Of a stretch of 64,000 nt of DNA, positions 12,545 to 24,500 are shown one piece after another (positions within the stretch are counted from its first letter, which is position 1; each line of letters starts with the position of its first letter). The stretch is taken from assembly GCA_964247055.1 (NCBI GenBank), contig OZ176052.1, positions 5,890,001 through 5,954,000 on the forward strand, in the 5' to 3' direction. A model generated the notes under the pieces. The model was not told the origin of the DNA and did not search any database. It saw only the letters and a list, made by a program, of their open reading frames with translations. The stretch comes from Paragordius varius. Its lineage: Eukaryota > Nematomorpha. The translations under genes and the position numbers were made by a program.

Positions 12545-15500
12545 CTAAAATATATAATTTTAACATAATAAAAAAGTTAGTAACTTAAAAATACAAGCAA
12601 ATTTTATTTTTAAAGCAACGTTTTTAAATAAAATTTATTTCGATTACTACTGTTAATCTGTGTCGAATGTAAAAGTAAAAATAAGGACTTGCTAAATTTT
12701 GTCAATTTCAGAACCATAAAACATTTTCCTTTTTAGATATATAAAATGTATAATAAGTATTACATCAATTAAAATAACAAGTTTACAATTATTTGTTGGT
12801 CATTTTAACCAAATCACCTCTGAACATAATATAAAGCATAATTCAGACAACTATGGAATTACTTGCCGTAGGGATATTAGTTTTTTTACCTTATTTTTAC
12901 ATCTTTTTGCATTAAAAAATATTCTTTACCACTGATGACAAAAGGATATATCCATTCAAATGTTTTGAGATGCTAGTACTTAATATGATGATTAGATAAT
13001 TATAACTATAACTTTATAATTTTTGATTTCATATCATATAATAATCGTGTATAATTAAAGGTTCATTTCATACTAGCTTATATATTATATCGACATCTAT
13101 TCAAACAAAAATTTTGTGTACCGATACAAAGCCAGGATATTTAATGTCAATTTCTCCCAACAATTTTATGGCTTTATTGCGCATGATTGATGAGGTGGCA
13201 TCCGTAGACATGGCTATAAGGTAGGGAATACATTGAACCGGATAGATTAATCCTTGGCGAACTATGGTAGCAAGAACATTACCTGCTCCAGATCTAACCT
13301 GCGCATTAGCATCAAGGGTACGATCCAATATATCCTTCAAATAGGTTTGAACCACTGCACTACTCAAACTATGTAATGAAAAAAAGATGAAGGGTAATCT
13401 GTAAAATGTAATAATTGATATTAAACCTCTTTTTGTGAGTTATGAGGGAACCGCGCTAAAACTCACAAAAAGTCATATTTATATTGATTCTTTTTTGCGA
13501 AATGCGCACAAAAAAGGTTCGACTATATAAATTGGGCCTAATTGATTCGTATTGTTTACAAAAATGACCAATAATGGTTGCTCAAAAACAAATAGGTTTA
13601 TACCACTGCACTATTTAAACTATGCAAGAAAATAATAATATGTTATTTTGTTTAACCTAAGAATTTCCGAACTGAGGAGCGTAGAAGAAAATAAGAAGGG
13701 CGTGAAAATATACATTTGTGCATATATGAAAATGCACGAAATATAAAGTTTGTTAACTTGAACATTTGTAATATATAAACAAACATTGTGTGTTTTGGCG
13801 ATTCTTAAACCAAATTATTCTAAGTTACTGACAAAGTTTTATATGACCATAAAGACATTCATAAGCGGTCAGACTGGGTATAAACCAAATGGTGATAAGG
13901 GAATTGTTGATGGTTCAAAACTAAAGAATTTGACTAAAATTGGTAAACATACATGTCTTAGTTTGGTTATAAATGAAACTGGTATACAATTAATATTGAC
14001 GAAGGGTCCACATATCCCTTTATATTTTCAGTTACATGTAATGACAGACAGTTTAATAGTCTACATTAGAGGTGTCCGAAACAAATGGTCTCGCGGGTCG
14101 CATTTTTGTCTCAAAAAATTTGACGGGCCGCAAACGAAAAATATACAAGCATTTATAAATAATTTATTATATTTCAAACATAAAGAGTGTAAAATGCAAA
14201 AAAATACAACAATTTTTCTAGTTTTTGCCAATTGGATAGATTTGCTCGAAAAATTGTTTAATAAATATAAATATGCTAATTTTTTGTGGTAATATTTTTG
14301 GAAATTATGGATTTTCAAATTTTTACACCCCTGGTCTACATATAAAATTATTTTCGTAAATTATATGATTATATTTTAAATGTCCTATTTATAACATATA
14401 TAAATGGTAAGCATACCTTGTAGATGCTTCGGATATATCTTTAAAATCATCCTCCTTTTTGGTTTTTTCATCTGTTAAATGTTTGTTTAAAATATTAATT
14501 TAGTACATATGCAAATTGTAAAATACTAATATGTTAAGCAGAATAAAATTTCGAAATAATTGACAATGAAAAATAAAATTTACATTCTTTGTTAGCGATA
14601 GTTGAATTATTTTCCTCTTCTTGGAGATAAATAAAAATGTTCTTTAAAACTTGGCATTTAATACTAGCTGAGGATGATGCATCGTTCAAAAACAGTTGAT
14701 AAAGTTCTTTGGTTTTGGTATGAGTTAAATAGCGGGTGTATTGAATACAGAAAAAACCTGTAAAATTTGTTATATATATATATATATATATATATAAATT
14801 TTAGTTTTATAAAATAATTAAGGTAATAAATCTGAAACCTAGACCGGTCAAAGCCTTTTGCTTTATAACTTCATCTTTGATCGTGACAAAATGGAAAAAT
14901 ACTTCAAAGATACATTCTGAGATTGGTATCTATATGATAAATTTAAATTAAACACAATATTTGTAACTGTTTTTGTTAATTTATTTAAATCATTTAAATA
15001 ATTTACTAAATAGGTGGTGTTTAGGAATGGTGTTTTCTTATGACCAGATTTAGAAAAAGTTTGGTCTTCAAGATTAGTGTTATTTGATTGATTTATGGAT
15101 GATGAATAATACTGATTTTCCCAAGCATGAAGCTTTTCCTGAAATTGTTTCTATATAATATTGATAAAAGATGGAAATAGGTTGTTGTATTAAAAACTTG
15201 TGTTAAAATTTTAAGAAACAGTGCGTTTCAGGCGCATGTACGTCAAATTTTGTTCATCTTATAGTAAAAAGTTTCAAATATATTTTTTAAATTAATCCAT
15301 ACTGTAAGAGATTATATATATTAAAATCAATCGATTTGAAGAAATCCAAAAAAATGGCATTTTATATATTACTCATTAAAAATATTTTGTTTTTACGATC
15401 CACTTCCATTATAAATTAATTTAACAATTAATACAAAAAATTATAATTTTCAATGTTTCATAAATTAAAAAACACATTTAAACATTTACCATATCCATTT

Positions 15501-18500
15501 TAATGGTGGATGAATCATCAAAATCAAAATACATGCAAAGTAACCCGACTGTGTACAAAGATCTCAGGAGTAAAGGTTTACGTGAAGAATTAAGCAAAAA
15601 TTTATCTTCATTTTCATGGCTTTCAACGGCTGTACGGTAGAGCATTCCTGTTATATATTGATCAAATACAATTAAATATTAAGAATTTTGAAGGCTATAT
15701 ATCAGGAATGTCAAACACAAATGTCGCGAACCACATTTTTGATTCAAAAAAACTGGCGAGCCGCATTCGAAATATATATTGGCATTCATTAATAGTTTAT
15801 TAGATTTCAAACGTAAGATTGTAAAATGACAACACCATAAAACAATTTTTTTCAAATTTTTGTCAATTAGGTAAACATATTAGAAAAATTTGTTTATTAC
15901 TAAGATTTTTTGAGCATAATTTAACAAATTATGTAAATTTTTCGCGGGCCGCTCGAAAGGCCGCATGTAGCCAATGGGCCGCGTGTTAAACACTCTTGAT
16001 GTAATTTATAAACTTGCCCAAAAATATTATTTTTATTTATATATTTTCGTTGAAATCAAAAATCATAAGGTACCGAAAAATCGGAGAAAACAATCCGTAA
16101 CCAAACCGTAGTTATGAGTGACAGTTTTAACTATATCGGCCAAACATGCTATACAACTTTCCAACACCTATAATTAAAATATTGCATGGAATTAAAAAAT
16201 ATGTAGAAATCAAATTTATACAGTTTAAATTCAAAATTCAACAGGCTAAATTCAATATTCCTTACCAACATTCCCTGTGTTACAATGAGTTTCATGAGAT
16301 TCTCTTCTAAATGAGACAAGAAAACTGGGCTAGGGTGTCCCATTTTCGGTATAGTTAGCTTAAATATGCGTGCAACATAATGGATAATCATATAATCACC
16401 TTGAACCTAATGTATAAAAATAGTAATATATCGTTTCAAATTAAAAATTATTTTTTTTTATAGAAAATTTAGACTTATTTGGTAGGACTTGAAATCGTTT
16501 ATTATTTTTGACCCAAATGAAAAAGTAAAAAAGCATAAATCATTAATTGTGAGCCGTGTTTTCCAACAAAAATGAATTGTCTATATATCTAAAACTAAAA
16601 GATCGACTCATTGTCGATTTTAATATTAAAAATTATTCGTACAAAAAAAATATTCGAATTTAATATATTTGGCCACACAAGTTATTGTAACTAATGTGTT
16701 CTTACATTGCATTTTTGCGCGAGATATGGTTGTAATGTGTCACAATGCTGAACTGTAAATTCGGGATCAATTTTGGTGAAAATATATAATGTACTAAGAC
16801 AAGATACTAATTTTTGACTTCGCTCTTGGGCAGATTCTAAATTTAAATTTTTTTATTAAATATGCTGGATTATAAAATTAATTATTCCATTAATTTTTAA
16901 CGACAAATTAAAATGAAAATATCTGGATATGACTTGTCTATTAGTAAAAACATTTGATTTAATAAAAAAACAAGATAATAAAATATAAATTTTATGCACA
17001 AATTAATTAATATATACTGTTATAAAGAAAGGGCATAAAGTAGCAAATTACTTGTTATATGCCGACAATAACAAATTTAAATAACCAAATTAAAAATATC
17101 TGTGACATATAAGCAAAAAGGACGTTTATCATTCACACCCTTTTAAAATATTCAAAAATTATATTTAACGATATTGTTCATGGGTCAAAAATTATTATAA
17201 AGGATTATTGTGAAAAAATCTACCTTTACTTTCATCAATGACCATAAGTTTATTGATTATGGCATCTACAATCTTGAATGCTGCACGCCGTGCATTGCTT
17301 GTATTAAGATCATCCATATTGCATAATAACTGTGAAATGGTTGGTAAAATATACATTATAACAATATATTTGGAAAAATATCAGTTTAATTATTTAATTT
17401 CTAAGTAAAGTGTAAATTACATTAACAAAAAGAGATTCAATGAGATCAGGTCCATGTTCCATAAAATAGTTGACCGTTTCTGTAATGTTGTTTAGTTTGC
17501 GTTCAATAACTTCCACGCTAAATTCTGGATTAAACCACATTGCAAGAAATACCTCAATAACCAATTTCTATTAGTGTACAAATGTTTTAATTATTTATTA
17601 AGAATTTATTATCAAAAAGAAAGATTATAAAATCAAATTATTGTCTATACCTTTATTCCTTCCTCATCATTTATCCGGCGTGCCAACTTACAACATATGG
17701 AAGTTATATTTAGGTAATCTGGGAAATCGGTACAAATATCACGAAGAATTCGAATGACTCTTTTACGAACACTAACACCCGTATCCTACAAAAAAATAAT
17801 ATAATTTCAATTAGGAAAAAGAAATATTTGTTACATATGTCTTTCTATAATATATAATATTTACGAAATTGATATATTATAAAAGCACCGAAAAACATTT
17901 ATATTTAACAAAATTTAACCAATATTCTTTCTGCAATCATGTTAAAGTAGTGAGGTATGAGTTCAGATCTGGCCAAAATGCATTTACCAATCAATTCGAC
18001 TGCTGCTTCGCGTACACTAGGTGATTGATCCATCAATCGTAAATGTATGGTTTGTTGTATGCTTGTCTAAAAAAATGCAGGATAAAAAAGACATAAAATA
18101 CGGTTTTCGTGAGAAAAAAATAAAAAAGTAGCGAAATAAAGACTTAATATAGTGGTAAAAAAATGGTAAAAAATACTTTTATAATAAAACCCTTATATAT
18201 GGGTAGTATATTATAAACGATTTCTTTCGAATACTTCCTTTGATGTAAAAAAACCGCCGTCAAAAATAATTTTAATTATATGCATGTAAATCTTACGTAA
18301 TAAAAACTCGTTGGAGAAATTTATTAATATTCTTTTATATTGTTAAAATGTAAAGCTAAATAAATAATTATTAGACTAACTTGAGCCAACATGCCAGGAT
18401 CAGATTCAATGATATTGGCTAAACATTTCATCGCTTTGGTTCGTATAGCTATTGCCGATTCATGTACAACTTTCATAATCTAAATTCAAAAATTAAAAAA

Positions 18501-21500
18501 AATCTTTATAACAAATTCCAAAACTTTGGACATAAACTAAAACAAATGAGAAAAAAACCTGAATAAGGTATATGTCATAATTTTTGCAAAATGTGCGTTT
18601 TGATGTTAGATAACGGGATACAAAACTAGCTTGTTCTTGATCAATATGGAAACTGTCAAAAAAATTATTAAATTTTGATAATTACACATATATTTTCGAA
18701 TTTTTATTAATAAAATTTACTTTTTGGAATCCTTGAAGCTAGATGCAGTCGTGGCTGGTGAGGGATATGTGTTATATGGTGTATTAGCTGTTTGAGAACC
18801 ACCCATTATTTGATCACCATACTGTTGATGTGCGGCATTATTGTAATCATTTGTGTTAGTCTCTAACTTTACATTAATTTGCGCATTGTTTTCTATTAAA
18901 GTTGAAACTACAACGATTTCGCTTCTAACCTCTTCCTTAATAAGGGCCGGGGCAAATGGTGATAAAACATTAAAAGGTTGATTAAATTTTTCATAATTTT
19001 TATAATGATCTTTGGTGGGCGAAAAAGTTGAAAAACTATTATTTAACCCATTATATTGTGATGAAAAATTAGAGTCACCAGCATTGGATACGAATGAGAT
19101 TAAAAATCGTTTATGATAATCCATAAATTCTATGCTAGATTCATCAAGAGTATTCCATTCAGTAATAGGATCTAGATAATAATTTGGATATTATATATAT
19201 ATATATATATTTAAAGAAACATTCATTCAGTAAACATATAATTAGAACTTGTTAACTTAATTAAAATCTCATATTTTACCATCTTAATAATATAGGTTAC
19301 AATATGGATTAAAGCAGGGGTAACCAATATGCGGTCTTCTGAGACTTTCTGTGAGGCCCGCAAAAAATTTGAAATCCATAATTTTTAAAAACATGTTCAC
19401 AAAATTATGGTAATAAAACATTTGATAATTTTATATGTCAACGAGAAAAATTATTACATTCCGTTTTCTATTTGAAGTCTTATGTTTGATCTAATAAAAT
19501 GTTTATAAATACCCATATATACTTCGAATGCGGCCCGCCGTATTTTTCGAGCTATATATTAGGCCCGCAAAGCCATTTGTGTTCGACACCCCTGGTTTAA
19601 AGTAAATATAATTGGCTCTTAATGACAAATATTTTAAATGGTTCAAAATGATAAACTTGTTTCAGCCCTTTTATACTAAATTTTACTGTAATATTTGCAT
19701 AGAGTAATACCTATATTAGGTGAGGTTTCCCCTCCGTCATTTGTCAATCCATTTTGTCTTTTTTCTATAAATATTTTTAAGGATAAAAATATATACCTTT
19801 CTTTTTCTTCTTCTTCTTTTTGGGGCGAAATGGTTGAAATGGTTCATTCGATTTTTGCCTTGTAAATATAAAGTATATGAAAATACTGGCGTTAACGCGA
19901 AATATGCTATTTTATGATATTTTTATTTTAAAGCGCATCAATGCCAAAATTTTCAGTTAAAATGCGAAATTATATCAATGCTAATATAATAAAATATTTT
20001 AATTTTAAAAATTCAAATAAAAAATGTGTTTTGCATGAAATATACCTTGGATCATATGTTTTATCTGTTGCATCTTCGGCTCCGCTATTCTCGCTCTCAT
20101 ATGAACCATTCATACTGTCATCAGATTGGCTAAAACACATTAATCATAAAAATGTTGACTATCAATATTTATTCTTAAGCTTTTAACTTAATGACCATAA
20201 AATATTCATAATTAAGATGTCAAAAAGAGATTTAAAAGTATGCAATATCCCAACGAATGATCTAAGTTAAATATTCAAAGGATAATGTATTTGTTAGGTT
20301 TTTGACTGTTCAAAAAATAATACCGGTTTGCCGCTTATAAATGCAGTCAGTTATGGCCATGTACAGGCAATATCAATGTTGTTATTAAACCAAACAAAAT
20401 TAACTATGTTTAAATATCTAAATATACATTTATATATTTAATTAGTATACATTATATTGGTTTTTCACCAGTAATTTTAATTAATTTTTTATCATTTTTT
20501 ATCTAAACTTCACGTAATCAACATATGTGTGAAGGAACATTTTTGACAAATTATTTTTATTAACGTCATAGTCATAAATTAATAACCGACTCAACCCTGA
20601 TTAAGTTTTAACAAATAATATAAATACTTATTTTCAATTGAATTGACATTCGATTCAATATTATTGGTGGTTAAAACAGGTGTTTTTGATTCAGTGTTAA
20701 GAGATGTATTAGTGGTAGTTACAGCCTTATTTGCTTTCAGCAATATATCACAATACCATTGAATTATGATGAATTTGCGTGCAAACTATTTAATTAAACA
20801 ATATAATTTATAATGATAGGTATAAAACAAATTATATATATTGTAATAAATTTCTAAAACTCATGAAAAAACGATTTTCAATGATTTTCTTTAAAAATAA
20901 TGTGTATATCACCTTTATAAAAGGATCAGTTAAACTATGTTCCTTGAGATAATTTAGCAAAAGTCTCTGAAGTTGTAACGTTTCGGGTTCCTTTTTCAAA
21001 TGCTAAAAAATAAATTACATATAAATATATTTTTTAAAACAGTAGAACAGTATGAATAAGTTGCCAAATAGTATATAGAGCAATGTGCAATATTATTGAG
21101 TTAAAATTATTTTCCCCTTTTTACTGCTATTTGCCAATAATAAGGCTCTTGGCTGTTTATGCTATATACGGCAATCCTTAAAACACTCTGGCATATATAC
21201 TAGTACGGTACATAAAAATAACAATAAAATGTTCATTTTTGACATTTGAAAAAAATATTTTTGATATATTTTACCTGATATTCTGGTACTTCGTCATATA
21301 GGGCTTGTATCTAAAAATAATAAAAAAATAATTTATTATCAAAACACTTATAAATATTTACTAACAAAAACTCAATAAAATTAATAGGATTATTTAGGCA
21401 AAACATCTACTTGATTAAAAATTTCCGTTAATATAGGATGATTAATTCTATCATTTTCATCATCCTTTGCCGTGTTGGTGAAATTGAAAGAATCTTTGCG

Positions 21501-24500
21501 CAATTTAGACGTTATTTTCCCAAGATACTCTAGAGAGGCCAATCTCAAAGCTATTTCCACTTTGCGATCACTAAAATTTTGTACCTAAAAACAATATGCG
21601 TTCAATTATTTATATATGTCTCAAAAATGTTAACAAAGTATTCACATTTGTAATGCATTTAAAAATGGTAATTTAGAGTTTTTAGAAAATAAAACTATAA
21701 AAATATTATAATGATTTATTATAAAAATACCATAAAATCGAATTGGACAAATTGAAATAATGATTTGAGGAAATAAAATATTTCAAAATTTATTACCAAA
21801 ATACGTCCCAAAATAGTTAAAAGTAATTCAGACGCTGGCCATTCAGGTTTGCTTACTGTCGTTAACAAATCATCCACAAAATGGTCAAACAAAGTTCTAA
21901 AATCTTCTTCGCATGATTTGGTACTGCATCTATTTTTAAATATTTTTTTAAGGTCGTCTTTAATAAATTTTCATATTGTAATATTTAAACCAAAATCTAA
22001 TTAAAATATTCCAATATAGTTTATAATTTAAGCTCGTGATAGAAATCGTCTATAATATGGATTACAACAGATATAATATAAAAAATATTGTTCAACATAC
22101 TTTTTCAAAAATACTGCGAGAAATGTATGGGCAGTTTTGGCCGAATTTTCATAGGAATTCAAGGTTAATACGTCGAAATCTGGTGTATTCTAAAAATAAA
22201 AATCCAATTTTGAATTTAATCTATATCAATAATTTCATTATAAATTAAAGAAATTTACCAGTTGATTGGTGCTTGAACTGGTAAACAAATCAAGTGGGGG
22301 AAAATCAACAATGCAATGAATAAGTTGCAGCACTAATGCACTAACCATTTGTATCGATTCATCGGATGAAACTCTAAAAAAATATAAATTTATTTATTAA
22401 TAAATAATACAAAAGATGAAAAAAATTTATTATAGCCTTTACAATCAAAATTTGGATTATATGAGATATTTAAAAAAATTGATGGAAAATATATTATCGC
22501 CTTACTTTTTTTATTAAAAAAATATATAATTAATGTGCTTACTTGTAGGAACGCAAATTACGTTTACTGACAGGTAATCGAGCAAGGGATGAAAGAATAT
22601 CCTCCAAAATTAATTGCCGATGTTTTTCATATTTTGAAAAAATCTAACCAATAGTTATATAATAATAGGTAACAATGTTTATAAATATAAGTTGTCAGTT
22701 TCAATCAATTTTCTAATTTTTACCAAATTATCTGGAAATTTGGATTGATTTAATAATGTCATAATAAAGTATTAAAAAGAAAACAAAAAATTTAAAAAAT
22801 ATACCGTTGTTATAAGCTTAAGAGCACTCAACTGGAGATCATTGATATTTTCTACGAAGAAAGGAGCAGTACCAAGAGACGAAATCTGGTTATATATTAT
22901 AAACAATTTACGTAAATAATTTAACAAAATAAAATTATTTTAAAAATATATGGACTAAAAATTGGAATCAGAGACAAAAAATTAATTAATACATACCAAT
23001 ATGACTGAGGAATCGGTTAGAGTTTGCAAATTGACTAATTGCCCCAATAAATTCATAATTTCCGTAATTTTGGTGTAGAGAGAAATACAAATTTTGCTTT
23101 CAACTTGGTGTGCTTTGTGTCTTTTCGATTTTATGTGATAATCTAAAAAGATATAAATAATTTGGCAATTAATTTGTGTGTTAATAAGTTAATATAAATA
23201 CAAAAAAATAAATTGTTAAAAATATTATTATTTTTGGTTAACCTTTTGTTTTATTAATTTTGTAGACTGGATCAAATTCAGGATATATTGTATTGACTAA
23301 TTGAAATTTGACGAATTGAATCACAGATTCAATAATATCCTCCATATAAAGCTAAAAAATTATTTATAGCAAATAATAATATTTTGTGTTTGAAGTCTGA
23401 ATTTGATAATCAATAGCCCACAAGTATTTAACAACGTTGGGCATTTTATAAAAGTATTTCCAAAAGATATATATTCATTAATCTACTTTTTTGGGGATAT
23501 TTGTCGAAGTTAGGATGTAAAGTGAAGTTAAACAGCAGTTTACGCTTCGAAAAATGCGTTCCCAGGCTTGTTCCTCCCCAAACTTTGACTTTTCTTCGGA
23601 AGGCGTATTCTATATTTACGATTTACATTACAGTAATTACCCATTTATTATAATTAAAATTAAATAACATACATGATGTAAGGGTATAATCTTGAGTCCA
23701 TCTTTTATATTTATCAAGAATATGTTGAATAGTTTGATAATTTTATCGGCATTAACCTATTGGAAATAAAGCATGATTATATATATATATATTTCAAAAA
23801 TGGTTAAATTTTTTGATTAATTATATACCATTCCTGTATATTGTAATGCCTTCATTTTGGCTGCCTCTAAACTCAAGGCATTATGTAATGTTTTTGGAAC
23901 TAAACTTTCTATCGGTATTTCAACATCCTCCTCTAAATCTAATACAATATTTATAATTTTTATAAAAAATATAAAAGTTGTTTATACATATATATGCTGA
24001 ATTTTTCATTAGAAAACAATCAGATAATGATTAAAATTGAATGGCTATGCTAGATCACAATTGTATAAATGATTTAATTAAATAATACTTTTATGCATTA
24101 ATAAAGATGGAAGATCGGATTCCTCAGAATGTTCAATAACTTTATCTACCAAAAGATCAAATTTGGAAAACAATGGTGATTCCATAATTTCTATTTAAAT
24201 AAAAATATATAATCAAAACCAAAAGAGTTTAAACTATATAAATGGGAGTAACTACCAGATTTAGTCAAGGTATCTTTGTATAATTGCATTTTTTTGCTTG
24301 TCTTTTTGGAATCTAAATTAATTAAATATTGAAATAATTGTTGAATGGTTAAAAAAATATTTCATGTAAAATCGTTATTATATTAATGTTTTATGATAAA
24401 ATATAACAATTGAAATTTATTATGAAAAATTAATACTCTACCCTAATCTCATATGTACAATATTAATCAAAACCGTTTATTTTAAAAAATAAAAACACTT

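Noticed and set aside
14061-14318. Minus-strand open frame of 85 codons
   Set aside because: It lies almost wholly within the hAT MITE at 14067-14333, which is non-coding in its other copies.
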